Of a stretch of 64,000 nt of DNA, positions 24,746-32,850 are shown piece after piece. The stretch is taken from the NCBI RefSeq assembly GCF_004345265.1, contig NZ_SLUM01000021.1, forward strand, positions 1 to 64,000, read 5' to 3'. How positions within the stretch are numbered: the stretch's first letter is position 1; each line of letters begins with the position of its first letter. The notes beneath the pieces were generated by a model. The model was not told the DNA's origin. It did not search any database and saw nothing but the letters and a program-made list of their open reading frames with translations. Both the position numbers and the translations under genes were made by a program. Origin of the DNA: Allofournierella massiliensis (GTDB taxonomy: Bacteria; Bacillota; Clostridia; Oscillospirales; Ruminococcaceae).

Positions 24746-24773
24746 TATTTTGTTGAATATGCTGCAATTTTAC

Positions 24774-26273
24774 TCAGACGCCGGGCTTTGCCCATCCAAG
24801 GCTGCGGCCCACGGCCCTGTGCCAGCCCGCCAGCAGCTGATGGCGCTTGTCCTCCGCCATATCGGGGGCAAAGTCCACGTCGCAGCTCCACAGGCGGCTG
24901 ATCTCGTCGGTGTCCTTCCAGACGCCCACCGCCAGCCCGGCCAGATAGGCCGCGCCCAGGGCGGTGGTCTCGCGGATCATGGGGCGGCGCACCGCCTTGT
25001 TCAGAATATCCGCCTGGAACTGCATCAGGAAGCGATCCCGGGAGGCGCCGCCGTCCACCTTAAGTACGCTCAGGGGGATGCCGGTGTCCTTTTCCATGGC
25101 GGCGACCAGATCCGCCGACTGATAGGCAATGGACTCCTGCGCCGCCCGGATGATGTGCTCCCGCTTGGTGCCGCGGGTGATGCCCACAATGCAGCCCCGG
25201 GCGTACATATCCCAGTGGGGCGCGCCAAGGCCGGTGAAGGCGGGCACCAGATAGACCCCGCCGGTGTCCGGCACCTTCTGGGCGTAGTACTCCGCGTCCC
25301 GGCTTTCGGTGAAAAAGCGCATCTCGTCCCGCAGCCACTGGATGACCGCGCCGCCCACGAACACGCTGCCCTCCAAGGCATACTGCACCGGCTGGCCCTT
25401 CACGGTGGCCGCGATGGTGGTGAGCAGGCCGTTTTCGCTCTGGTGGCGGGTCTCGCCGGTGTTCATCAAAAGGAAGCAGCCGGTGCCGTAGGTGTTTTTG
25501 GCCTGCCCGGCCTCAAAGCAACCCTGCCCGAAGAGGGCGGCCTGCTGGTCGCCCGCGATGCCCGCCACCGGCACCTGCACCGGCCCGATGGTGGTATAGC
25601 CGTAAACCTCGCTGGAGGAGCAGACGGTGGGCAGCATGGCCCGGGGAATGTCCAAAAGCTCCAGCAGCTCGTCGTCCCAGTCGAGGGTATCGATGTTATA
25701 GAGCATGGTGCGGGAGGCGTTGGTGCGGTCGGTCACATGGGCCTTGCCGCCGGTGAGCTTCCAGACCAGCCAGGTATCCACGGTACCGAACAGGATCTCG
25801 CCCCTTGCCGCCTTTTCCCGGCTGCCGGGCACCTGATCCAGAATCCACTTGATCTTGCTGGCGGAGAAATAGGCGTCCGGCACAAGGCCGGTTTTTTTGC
25901 GGATCATGTCGCCATAGCCCTTTTCCACCAGTTCATCCACAATGGGGGCGGTGCGGCGGCACTGCCACACGATGGCGTTGTAGATGGGGCGGCCGGTTTC
26001 CTTTTCCCACAGGATGGTGGTCTCCCGCTGGTTGGTGATGCCGATGCCCGCGATGGCCGCCGGATCCACCCCGCTTTTGGCCACCACCTCCATCATCACG
26101 CTGTACTGGCTGGACCAGATTTCCATGGCGTCGTGCTCCACCCAGCCCTCTTTGGGGTAGATCTGCTCAAATTCCCGCTGGGTCATTTCCAGAATGTTCT
26201 GCTCCTCGTCGAACAGAATCGCCCGGCTGCTGGTGGTTCCCTGATCCAGTGCCAGAATGTACCGGCTGCTCAT
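24774..26273 (-). CDS. glpK: glycerol kinase
   Basis: This 499-residue FGGY-family kinase phosphorylates glycerol to glycerol-3-phosphate. The phosphate-1 loop is [14 protein letters not shown] at the N-terminus, and NQRETT(I)LWEK and [19 protein letters not shown]-like blocks follow. The C-terminal ATPase segment has [14 protein letters not shown] and [13 protein letters not shown]. The start at 26271-26273 is fixed by this N-terminus and by overlap with the upstream gene stop codon (ATGA). It is the last gene of the glp operon and is followed by a strong terminator. Confidence 0.95.
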   Translation of the reverse strand: MSSRYILALDQGTTSSRAILFDEEQNILEMTQREFEQIYPKEGWVEHDAMEIWSSQYSVMMEVVAKSGVDPAAIAGIGITNQRETTILWEKETGRPIYNAIVWQCRRTAPIVDELVEKGYGDMIRKKTGLVPDAYFSASKIKWILDQVPGSREKAARGEILFGTVDTWLVWKLTGGKAHVTDRTNASRTMLYNIDTLDWDDELLELLDIPRAMLPTVCSSSEVYGYTTIGPVQVPVAGIAGDQQAALFGQGCFEAGQAKNTYGTGCFLLMNTGETRHQSENGLLTTIAATVKGQPVQYALEGSVFVGGAVIQWLRDEMRFFTESRDAEYYAQKVPDTGGVYLVPAFTGLGAPHWDMYARGCIVGITRGTKREHIIRAAQESIAYQSADLVAAMEKDTGIPLSVLKVDGGASRDRFLMQFQADILNKAVRRPMIRETTALGAAYLAGLAVGVWKDTDEISRLWSCDVDFAPDMAEDKRHQLLAGWHRAVGRSLGWAKPGV

Positions 26274-26647
26274 TGCATTTCCTCCTTTGCCGCGCCCTGT
26301 GCATCCAGTGCGCGGGTGGTCACAAAGTCCGCCCCGGTGCCGCACACGTTGGCCACCGCCACCTGACCCAGAGCCACCGGCGCGGTCAGTTCCAGACCGT
26401 CCAGCGTCTGCATGGCTTCAAAGATCAGCCCCTTGGGAATGGGCTTTGTGGTTTTGACCGGGCAGCGGGGATGGGCCGCACCCCGCACCGCCACCGTGCT
26501 GGTGATGGTGCGGGTGGGGTTCGTTAGTTCCATTTTACCATATTCTTCGCCCCGTGGGCAGGTATTTCCGGTCACTTTGTAGCCATCGTTCTCGTCCACG
26601 TGCAGACGGCAGCCCTTGGGGCACACAATGCAGATCAGTTCCTTCAT
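26270..26647 (-). CDS. DUF1667 protein, Cys-rich partner of glycerol-3-phosphate dehydrogenase
   Basis: This 125-residue protein has an N-terminal cysteine pattern CIVCPKGC and TGNTCPRG that could bind a metal or Fe-S cluster. A compact DUF1667-type C-terminal region contains [13 protein letters not shown] and [15 protein letters not shown]1667 genes regularly follow glpA/glpB-like flavoproteins in Firmicutes, here with 4-bp overlaps on both sides. A role as electron-transfer or assembly component, standing in for GlpC, is inference. Confidence 0.85.
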   Translation of the reverse strand: MKELICIVCPKGCRLHVDENDGYKVTGNTCPRGEEYGKMELTNPTRTITSTVAVRGAAHPRCPVKTTKPIPKGLIFEAMQTLDGLELTAPVALGQVAVANVCGTGADFVTTRALDAQGAAKEEMQ

Positions 26648-27915
26648 GCCTGTTCCTCCTCTACCGCCACTTCCAGCGCGCCCGCCGCCTTTGCCAGCAG
26701 GGCCGCGGGCAGGGTGATGTGTTCCATCTCGCCGGGGGCCAGATGCTCCCGTTTGAACCGGGCCAGCGGCGCGCCCTCACTGGTGACCACCACCGCCGAA
26801 TTGCCGTAGACCCGGCGCACCCGGAAGAAGATCTCCAGCTTTTTGTCCACCGCCGCCGGGCGGTATTTCTGGGGCACGGTGTAGCCCACGCCCTCGCCGT
26901 TTTTGATCTCCACCGCCGGGCCTTCGCTTGCCTGCCCCAGCGCATACCGGGCGGCGGCGGCACCGGCCCGCTGGCTTTCGGCGGTGACAAAGTCCACCAG
27001 ATCGTGCACATGCACCACATTGCCGCAGGCGAACACGCCGGGGGCGCTGGTCTCCATGTTCTCGAACACCACCGGCCCCTTGGTGCGGGGATCAAGGGTG
27101 ATGCCCGCCCCGCTGGTGAGCTCGTTTTCCGGAATCAGGCCCACGCTCAAAAGAATGGTGTCGCAGTCAAAGACCATCTCGGTGCCGGGGATGGGGCGGC
27201 GGTTTTCGTCCACCTTGGCCACCACGGCCCGCTCCACCCGGTCCTTGCCCTGAATGTCGATGATGGTATGGGAGAGATACAGGGGGATGTCGTAGTCCTG
27301 CAAACACTGGACGATGTTGCGCATCAGGCCCCCGGAATAGGGCATGACCTCCACGCAGGCCAGCACCTTCGCGCCCTCCAGCGTCATGCGGCGGGCCATG
27401 ATCAGGCCGATGTCGCCGCTGCCTAAGATCAGCACCCGCTTGCCCACCATGTAGCCTTCCATGTTCACATACCGCTGGGCCGCGCCCGCGGTGAACACGC
27501 CCGCCGGGCGGGTGCCGGGGATGCCGATGGCGCCCCTTGTGCGCTCCCGGCAGCCCATGGCCAGCAGAATGCTCTTGCCCTGCAGCAGCCGGTAGCCCAG
27601 CGTTTTGCTGATGGCCTGCACGGTGTGCGCCTGGGCGTTCACCTCCAGCACCATGGCCCCCAGCATCACCTCGATGCCGGTGCCCTCCAGCTGCCGGATG
27701 AACCGACCGGCGTATTCCGGGCCGGTGAGCTCTTCTTTGAAATGATGCAGGCCGAAGCCGTTGTGGATGCACTGGTTCAGAATGCCGCCCAGCTCCTCGT
27801 CCCGCTCCAGGATCAGCACATGCTCCGCGCCGTTTTCCCTTGCGCTCAGGGCGGCTGCAAGGCCCGCCGGGCCGCCGCCCACCACAATCACATCATATTC
27901 CTGCCGCTCTGTCAT
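26644..27915 (-). CDS. FAD/NAD(P)-dependent oxidoreductase (GlpB-position subunit)
   Basis: This 423-residue pyridine-nucleotide-disulfide-type flavoprotein has an N-terminal FAD motif VVGGGPAGLAAALSARENG and the block GGILNQCIHNGFGLHHF. A second Rossmann motif ILGSGDIGLIMARRM (about 160) serves NAD(P), and the C-terminal FAD-O2 block reads GVFACGNVVHVHDLVD. It is located between the GlpA-like gene and the DUF1667 gene with 4-bp overlaps. It is therefore the likely second subunit that passes electrons from G3P oxidation to NAD or another carrier. It is not homologous in detail to E. coli GlpB, so the symbol is withheld. Confidence 0.85.
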   Translation of the reverse strand: MTERQEYDVIVVGGGPAGLAAALSARENGAEHVLILERDEELGGILNQCIHNGFGLHHFKEELTGPEYAGRFIRQLEGTGIEVMLGAMVLEVNAQAHTVQAISKTLGYRLLQGKSILLAMGCRERTRGAIGIPGTRPAGVFTAGAAQRYVNMEGYMVGKRVLILGSGDIGLIMARRMTLEGAKVLACVEVMPYSGGLMRNIVQCLQDYDIPLYLSHTIIDIQGKDRVERAVVAKVDENRRPIPGTEMVFDCDTILLSVGLIPENELTSGAGITLDPRTKGPVVFENMETSAPGVFACGNVVHVHDLVDFVTAESQRAGAAAARYALGQASEGPAVEIKNGEGVGYTVPQKYRPAAVDKKLEIFFRVRRVYGNSAVVVTSEGAPLARFKREHLAPGEMEHITLPAALLAKAAGALEVAVEEEQA

Positions 27916-29357
27916 ACGGTTTTGTCCCCCTTTGCCTGTTTCGTCCGGCCGGTGAGCAGAATGCTCGCCGCCCCCTCCTGCGGAATCTCCAGCGGGCTTT
28001 TGCCCAGCTCCCGGCTCAAAATCTCCATCACCCGGGGCCCGCAGAAGCCGCCCTGACAGCGGCCCATGCCCGCGCCCACCCGGCGCTTCACCCCGTCAAT
28101 GCTGCGGGGCGGGATGGAGGTGTGGCAGGCGGCGATGATCTCGCCCTCGGTCACCGTCTCGCACCGGCAGATCACCCGGCCATAGGAAGGCTCCCGGGCG
28201 ATGAGCGCCGCCTTTTCCTCGCCGGGCAGCTCTTTGAAACGAATCCGTTTGCGGGTGGTCACCGAGTTTTCCTTTTCCTTCAGCACAAGGCCCGCCCGCT
28301 GGAGCAGGGCCGCGGCCTCCTCGCCCACCGCTGCGGCGGCGGAAAGGCCGGGGCTCTTCATGCCCGCCAGATCGAGGAAACCGGGGGCCGCCCACTGGAT
28401 GACGAAATCCGGCCGGTCGGTGTTGGCCCGGATGCCCGCAAAGTTGCGGATGCAGGCGGAAAGATCCACGCCGGGCACGCTTTTGCGGGCGCTTTGCGCC
28501 ACCTGAGCAAGGCCCATGGCGGTGGTGGCGGTGTCGGCTGCATCGGGAATGTCCTGTGCGTTGGGGCCGACGATCAGATTGCCGTGCACCGTGGGGGCCA
28601 CCAGCACGCCCTTGCCCGCGGCGGTGGGGCACTGGAAGATCACCCGGCCCACGGTATTGCCGGCGGATTTGTCCAGCAGATAATACTCGCCCCGGCAGGG
28701 TTTGGTGACAAAATTCTCCGGCGCGGCCATCGCGTGCACTTTGCCCGCGTCCACACCGGCGGCGTTCACCACAAAGCGGGCTTCAAAGTCGCCCTTTGTA
28801 GTCTGGATCTTCCAGCCGCCCTCGGTGGGGGTAAGGCCGGTGACCCGGGTTTCCAAGTGCAGGTCAGCCCCGTTTTGCACCGCGTTTTCCGCCATGGCCA
28901 GCGCGAACTCCCATGGGCTCACGATGGCGGCGCTGGGCGCGTGCAGGGCGGCGGTGATCTCCGGCGAGAGGTTCGGCTCCAGTGCCCGGGCCTTTTCGCC
29001 GCTCAAAATTTCCAGCCCCGGCACCCCGTTGGCGGTGCCGTTTTCGTAGAGCCGCCGCAGCGTTTTCTCCTGCTCGGGGCCGAAGGCCACCACGAAGCTG
29101 CCGGTCTGCTTGTAGGGCACATCCAGCGCGGCGCAGATTTCCTTCGCCAGCGCGCTGCCCCGCACGTTCAGCCGGGCCATGCTGGTGCCGGGCTCCGGGT
29201 CGTAGCCCGCGTGCAGAATGGCGCTGTTGGCCTTGGTGGTGCCCATGGACACATCGTTTTCCGCTTCCAGAATCAAAACGCTGACCTGCTTTTTCGCCAG
29301 CTGGTATGCCACCGCCGCGCCGGTCACGCCGCAGCCGATGATTGCCACATCTACCAT
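27912..29357 (-). CDS. anaerobic glycerol-3-phosphate dehydrogenase, GlpA-like
   Basis: This 481-residue flavoprotein has a DAO-type FAD domain (N-terminal IIGCGVTGAAVAYQLAKK; LEAENDVSMGTTKANSAI) and a C-terminal BFD-like [2Fe-2S] domain. The cysteines of the latter read VICRCETVTEG and GRCQGGFCGP. It oxidises glycerol-3-phosphate to DHAP, feeding electrons through the following flavoprotein and the DUF1667 protein. It is 15 bp downstream of the phosphodiesterase-like gene and overlaps the next gene by 4 bp. The start is the ATG preceding VDVAIIGCG. Alternative substrates such as other 2-hydroxyacids exist in the family, but glpK and glpP support G3P. Confidence 0.87.
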   Translation of the reverse strand: MVDVAIIGCGVTGAAVAYQLAKKQVSVLILEAENDVSMGTTKANSAILHAGYDPEPGTSMARLNVRGSALAKEICAALDVPYKQTGSFVVAFGPEQEKTLRRLYENGTANGVPGLEILSGEKARALEPNLSPEITAALHAPSAAIVSPWEFALAMAENAVQNGADLHLETRVTGLTPTEGGWKIQTTKGDFEARFVVNAAGVDAGKVHAMAAPENFVTKPCRGEYYLLDKSAGNTVGRVIFQCPTAAGKGVLVAPTVHGNLIVGPNAQDIPDAADTATTAMGLAQVAQSARKSVPGVDLSACIRNFAGIRANTDRPDFVIQWAAPGFLDLAGMKSPGLSAAAAVGEEAAALLQRAGLVLKEKENSVTTRKRIRFKELPGEEKAALIAREPSYGRVICRCETVTEGEIIAACHTSIPPRSIDGVKRRVGAGMGRCQGGFCGPRVMEILSRELGKSPLEIPQEGAASILLTGRTKQAKGDKTV

Positions 29358-29372
29358 ATCTGTTTCCTCCTT

Positions 29373-30503
29373 TTATTCCGCAGCCTGACCCAGCCGGAAG
29401 GTGAGCTTCACCGGGTTGTGGTCGCTGTAAGCAAAATTGGTGTCGATGTTTTCCGCCGTGGCGGACACGTTATCCGAAACGATAAACCCGTCCAGCACGG
29501 TGGTGTAGTTGACCCCCGGCTCCCAGGGAAGATCCGCGGTGCGGCAGGTGGGGGTCTGGTACTCATTCTCCGCCCGCCGGATGGAAAAGCCCGCGGGCAG
29601 ATCCGCGTCGGTGAGCTGGGCCACCCAGCCCGGCAGCTGCTGGCCGCTTTCAAAGGCTTCGGCCATGCCCTCGCCCAGCGCGTGGTTGAAGTCGCCGCCC
29701 ACGATGACGTAGTTGCCCTTTTCGTATTCCGTTTGCATCACGTCACAGAGCATTTCCAGCTGGCGGGCCCGCACGGTGCCGCCCTCGTCGTAGGCGGACA
29801 TGTGGCTGTTGATGAGCACCAGCTCGCCGCCGCCCTCCACCGGGATGCGCAGCTGGGCAAAGCAGCGATCCAGATCGGTGAATTTCACAAAGAAGCTCTC
29901 GTCCACCGGGTAGCTGCGGCGCACTGCCTCGTCGATGCGGTAGCGGCTCAGGGTAAGCAGCCCCGCGTTCACCGCGCCGTGGGGGTCGTGGAAGGGGTAG
30001 AGCAGATACCGGGTGTGGAAGTTGCAGGCGAACACCGCCCCGTAGCCGGGCAGGCCGTCTTTCAGCATGGCGCTCTGATCCACCTGATGGCTCCGGTCCG
30101 CCTTCACATCCACCTCCTGCAAAAGCAGAAAGTCCGCGTCCTGGGCGGCGATGGTCTCCAGCGCGCCCCGGGTGTTGGCCAGCACCGATTCCCGGTTGCG
30201 GGCCTTGCCCCATTTGCCCTGCACCGGGGTGCCGTCCGCCATGGTGCCGGTGTCCATGAAGAAGCTGTAATCCGGCCCGTAGGCGCCAAAGCCGATGTTA
30301 TAGGTGAGGGCGGTGTATTCCTGCCCGGGGGCCAGCGGCTCCAGCTGGGGGGTGGTGATTTCCAGCGTTTCCCCGTCCGGAATGCGGTAGTAGCCGCTTT
30401 GCAGCCAGCCCACATAGCCCGTCAGCGCCGCCGCCAGCACCAGCACAAGGGCCAGCAGCGCCAGCCCGATTCGTTTGAACCATTTTTTCTGCTTTGTCAT
30501 CAT
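29373..30503 (-). CDS. membrane-anchored endonuclease/exonuclease/phosphatase (EEP) family protein
   Basis: This 376-residue protein has a single N-terminal membrane segment (about 11-31, after KKWFKR), so the domain is probably extracytoplasmic. The EEP fold blocks are TYNIGFG, the Mg-binding Glu in LLLQEVDV, SHMSAYDEGG, VGGDFNH and the terminal YSDHNPV. The family spans nucleases, sphingomyelinase-like lipid phosphodiesterases and inositol phosphatases. As first gene of the glycerol-3-phosphate operon it may release G3P or glycerol from glycerophosphodiesters or lipids outside the cell (inference from position). The start has an AGCGAGGTGC site. Confidence 0.8.
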   Translation of the reverse strand: MMTKQKKWFKRIGLALLALVLVLAAALTGYVGWLQSGYYRIPDGETLEITTPQLEPLAPGQEYTALTYNIGFGAYGPDYSFFMDTGTMADGTPVQGKWGKARNRESVLANTRGALETIAAQDADFLLLQEVDVKADRSHQVDQSAMLKDGLPGYGAVFACNFHTRYLLYPFHDPHGAVNAGLLTLSRYRIDEAVRRSYPVDESFFVKFTDLDRCFAQLRIPVEGGGELVLINSHMSAYDEGGTVRARQLEMLCDVMQTEYEKGNYVIVGGDFNHALGEGMAEAFESGQQLPGWVAQLTDADLPAGFSIRRAENEYQTPTCRTADLPWEPGVNYTTVLDGFIVSDNVSATAENIDTNFAYSDHNPVKLTFRLGQAAE

Positions 30504-30552
30504 GCACCTCGCTGTTCAATCTGCGGCAAATCCCAATACACTTCATTCCAAC

Positions 30553-30598
30553 AAAAAAAGGCAGCAGAAACACACCGTCATGGCGTCTGTTCTGCTGC
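30553..30598 (-). terminator. leader terminator (attenuator) of the glp operon, likely GlpP target
   Basis: In the roughly 175-nt 5' leader, GCAGCAGAA(CAG)ACGCC pairs with GGTGT(G)TTTCTGCTGC and is followed by seven U, before the first start codon at 30503. An intrinsic terminator inside the leader of a glp operon, with glpP divergently adjacent, matches GlpP antitermination in Bacillus. Confidence 0.75.
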
Positions 30599-30685
30599 TC
30601 TTCACTCTTGCACAGGCCGGAGCCTGCCGAAAGCCCCGGGCATTTTTCTGGCGGCGCGTCGGCCGCGTTTATTGGTCATACTATT

Positions 30686-30715
30686 ATTATAGAGGGCGGG
30701 GCCGCCGGGGCGCAA
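30686..30715 (-). promoter_or_regulatory. glp operon promoter
   Basis: TTGCGC (30710-30715), 18-bp spacer, TATAAT (30686-30691) on the minus strand, upstream of the leader terminator. Confidence 0.55.
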
Positions 30716-30778
30716 TGGGCAGACCCGCAAAAATTATCCCCGGGTTTTTGTGGCATGCGCACAAAGCGCCCCCCGGCA

Positions 30779-30808
30779 TTGCCGCCCCCGGTTTTCGGGT
30801 GCTATAAT
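30779..30808 (+). promoter_or_regulatory. glpP promoter
   Basis: TTGCCG (30779-30784), 18-bp spacer, TATAAT (30803-30808), with a leader of about 28 nt. Confidence 0.65.
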
Positions 30809-30841
30809 AAGGTATCATCAAACCGGAAAAGAGGATGCCCC

Positions 30842-31408
30842 ATGGATGCCCGCCTGCAGGAACTGCTGGAAGAAAACCCCATCATCATCGCCATCAAGGA
30901 CGAGGAGGGCCTTGCCCGCTGCCTTCAAAACCCCAAGCCGGTGGTGTTCGTTTTATATGGGTCTGTGGTGAGCATCCCGGCCATCGTGCAGCGGCTGAAG
31001 CAGGCGGGCAAAACCGTGTTTGTGGACGTGGATCTGCTGGACGGCCTTTCCGCCCGGGAGGCGGCGGTGGAATATCTGGCCGGGGCCACCCGGGCGGACG
31101 GGGTGATCAGCACCAAGGCGGCGCTGGTGCGGCGGGCAAAGGCGCTGGGCCTTGCGGGGGTGTACCGCACCTTTCTGCTTGATAACATGGCCCTGCAGAG
31201 CCTGCGCAAAAGCGGCGGCAGCCAGTGGGCGGACTTCATCGAGATTCTGCCCGGCCTGATGCCGAAGCTCATCGCCCGTTTGAGCCACGAGCTGGGCGCG
31301 CCGCTCATCGCCAGCGGCCTGATTGCGGACAAGCAGGACGTGATCGACGCGCTGGGCGCGGGTGCGGCGGCGGTGTCCAGCACCTGCCCGGCGGTGTGGC
31401 AGCTGTAA
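30842..31408 (+). CDS. glpP: glycerol-3-phosphate-responsive antiterminator
   Basis: This 188-residue TIM-barrel-like regulator binds leader RNA of glp operons in the presence of glycerol-3-phosphate and blocks an intrinsic terminator. Recognisable blocks are ENPIIIAIKDEEGL at the N-terminus, FVDVDLLDGLSAREAAVEYL, DGVISTKAALVRRAK and PLIASGLIADKQDVIDALGAGA. The ATG at 30842 follows AGAGGATGCCC; an upstream in-frame extension has no family similarity. The divergent operon carries a fitting leader terminator (30553-30598). Confidence 0.93.
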   Translation: MDARLQELLEENPIIIAIKDEEGLARCLQNPKPVVFVLYGSVVSIPAIVQRLKQAGKTVFVDVDLLDGLSAREAAVEYLAGATRADGVISTKAALVRRAKALGLAGVYRTFLLDNMALQSLRKSGGSQWADFIEILPGLMPKLIARLSHELGAPLIASGLIADKQDVIDALGAGAAAVSSTCPAVWQL

Positions 31409-31421
31409 CGCCGTTACAGCT
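31397..31421 (+). terminator. palindromic hairpin at the glpP stop codon
   Basis: CAGCTGTAAC-GCC-GTTACAGCTG is a perfect 10-bp-arm hairpin containing the TAA stop codon. There is no U tract, so termination is uncertain. Confidence 0.4.
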
Positions 31422-31429
31422 GCCGGTAT

Positions 31430-31522
31430 TCCCGCCGGATGCACACGCCGCCTGCCACTGCCGCCGCCATGCGAAATTCCCGCCTGCTTGCGGCAGGCTG
31501 CAATTCGTTTTGCCAGACTCAT
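31430..31522 (-). pseudogene. remnant of an HTH regulator gene
   Basis: A well-formed AAAGGAGGG ribosome site and an extended -10 box (TGCTATGAT, about 31547-31555) precede an ATG at 31520-31522. It encodes MSLAKRIAACRKQAGIS, which looks exactly like the first helix of an XRE-type HTH domain. After about 17 residues the frame becomes low-complexity Gly/Arg sequence running into antisense of glpP. I read it as the surviving 5' end of a deleted regulator gene. The 31440-31610 stretch holds nothing else I recognise. Confidence 0.45.
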
Positions 31523-31630
31523 TCCATCGCCCTCCTTTTTCTGTTTCTATCATAGCAGGGCGATAGGATTTTTTCCAGCACACCGGACGGGAATTCCGCC
31601 CGCCGGATGTGTCATTCTGCCCGGATACGC

Positions 31631-31671
31631 AAAAAGGCCCCGGCCAGCGGGTTTGCTGGCCGGGGCCTTTT
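31631..31671 (-). terminator. hsp20 terminator
   Basis: A 16-bp stem AAAGGCCCCGGCCAGC / GCTGGCCGGGGCCTTT followed by a U-rich tail on the minus strand (and TTTTG on the plus strand). Confidence 0.85.
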
Positions 31672-31701
31672 GTGCTTTTGCCGTGGGGCTCTGCTCTGCG
31701 C

Positions 31702-32130
31702 TTAGCCCTCGATCTGGATGCTGCGGGATGCGGGAGTAACTTCGCCCTTCTTGGGCAGGGTCAGCTCCAGAATGCCGTTGTTGTAGGCGGCCTTGATGGC
31801 GGTGGTGTCGATGCCGCTCACGTCGAAGCTCCGGCTGAAGGAACCGAACTTGCGTTCCCGGCGCACATAGTTGCCCTTGTCGTCCTTCTCGCCGCTCTCG
31901 GAGTTGTGGCGGGCGGTGATCATCAGGCTGTCGCCATTCAGGTCGATGGAGATGTCCTCCTTATTGAAGCCGGGCAGCTCCGCTTCCATCAGGTAGGAAT
32001 CGCCCTTGTCCTGAATGTCGCAGCGGAACTGGCTCATATCGCCAAAACCGGTAAAGAGGCTGCGCTCCATGTTATCCAGATAGTTGAACAGACTGTTTTC
32101 TTCACGGCCAAACGGAATCATACCAAACAT
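31702..32130 (-). CDS. hsp20: Hsp20 / alpha-crystallin small heat-shock protein
   Basis: This 142-residue ATP-independent chaperone binds unfolding proteins. The N-terminal segment contains FGREENSLFNYLDNMERSLF. The alpha-crystallin domain (about 35-130) contains the characteristic AELPGFNKEDISIDLNGD, RERKFGSFSRSFDVSG and a C-terminal NGILELTLPKKGE. The usual I-x-I tail is approximated by RSIQIEG. It is monocistronic with a roughly 210-nt upstream region bearing a CIRCE box, so HrcA control is expected. Confidence 0.93.
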   Translation of the reverse strand: MFGMIPFGREENSLFNYLDNMERSLFTGFGDMSQFRCDIQDKGDSYLMEAELPGFNKEDISIDLNGDSLMITARHNSESGEKDDKGNYVRRERKFGSFSRSFDVSGIDTTAIKAAYNNGILELTLPKKGEVTPASRSIQIEG

Positions 32131-32340
32131 AAAATGCTCCTTTGCTCCGCGCCATTTATCATAGATTTTTGTTGTAATGCGGTGCGCATGGTACGCGGGG
32201 GCTGCGCCGCTTTGTCAATCGGAATTGTCCGGATCGCTTCCAAAGGCTCTTGCCTTCAGGTCCCGTTCCCTTTTGACAACTATATTCTACCGCCGGTTTG
32301 TGACATAAAATCGGTGGATTTATGAACATTTTGTTAATTG

Positions 32341-32367
32341 TTAGCACTCTACCGCTTAGAGTGATAA
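32341..32367. promoter_or_regulatory. CIRCE element (HrcA operator)
   Basis: TTAGCACTC-N9-GAGTGATAA matches the CIRCE consensus TTAGCACTC-N9-GAGTGCTAA with one mismatch. It lies about 210 bp upstream of hsp20; the hsp20 promoter itself was not located confidently (TAGAAT at 32284-32289 on the minus strand is a candidate -10). Confidence 0.85.
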
Positions 32368-32446
32368 TCCATTTTCTCCGCTCTTTCTGCCATAGATTTT
32401 TGTCGCAATCATCCCCTATCCTACCCTGCCGCCGGTCCCCGACTGC

Positions 32447-32496
32447 TTGACAAGTATATCGGCACCTGATATAGTTGTATCGGAAGGCGATATAAC
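32447..32496 (+). promoter_or_regulatory. padR promoter with two inverted-repeat operators
   Basis: TTGACA (32447-32452), 17-bp spacer, TATAGT (32470-32475). One operator-like repeat, TATATC-N7-GATATA (32455-32473), overlaps the spacer and -10. A second, GTTGTATCG-N5-CGATATAAC (32474-32496, 8 of 9 arm positions), lies at the start site. This layout fits PadR autorepression. Confidence 0.7.
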
Positions 32497-32529
32497 GCTT
32501 GCCGAGCAAACAAAAAAGGAGGGCCGCAG

Positions 32530-32850
32530 ATGAACGAACACATCGCACTGACCGAAGCCTTTTATTATATTCTGCTTTCGCTGTACGAGCCGCTGCACGG
32601 CTACGGCATCATGCAGAAGGCCGAGGAATTTTCCGACGGGCGGGTGCGGCTGGCGGCGGGCACTTTGTACGGCGCGCTGAACACCCTGCAGGACAAGGGC
32701 TGGATTGAGGCGCTGCCCTGCGCCCCGGGCAGCCGGAAGAAGGAATACCGCATCACGGCCGCAGGCCGCGCCGCCGTGGAAAACGAGCTGGCCCGGCTGA
32801 AGGAGCTGGTGAAAAACGGCGAACAGGTCACAGGAGGGAATCCGGTATGA
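32530..32850 (+). CDS. PadR-family transcriptional regulator
   Basis: This 106-residue winged-helix repressor contains the PadR core: FYYILLSLYEPLHGYGIMQKAEEF (helix 1-2), RVRLAAGTLYGALNTLQDKGWIE (recognition helix and wing) and a C-terminal dimerisation helix (RAAVENELARLKELVKNGEQ). The ATG follows AAGGAGGGCCGCAG. It overlaps the downstream DUF2812 gene by 4 bp. This pairing is common in Firmicutes, where PadR usually represses its own two-gene operon in response to envelope stress or a small ligand. Confidence 0.93.
   Translation: MNEHIALTEAFYYILLSLYEPLHGYGIMQKAEEFSDGRVRLAAGTLYGALNTLQDKGWIEALPCAPGSRKKEYRITAAGRAAVENELARLKELVKNGEQVTGGNPV

Noticed and set aside
30494-30841. N-terminal extension of glpP to 30494
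   Set aside because: The extension reads through the glpP promoter, lacks family similarity, and the ATG at 30842 gives the normal ~188-residue length.
30953-31522. A 189-residue minus-strand protein starting at 31522
   Set aside because: Only the first ~17 residues look like an HTH protein. The rest is antisense to glpP, so it is reported as a gene remnant instead.
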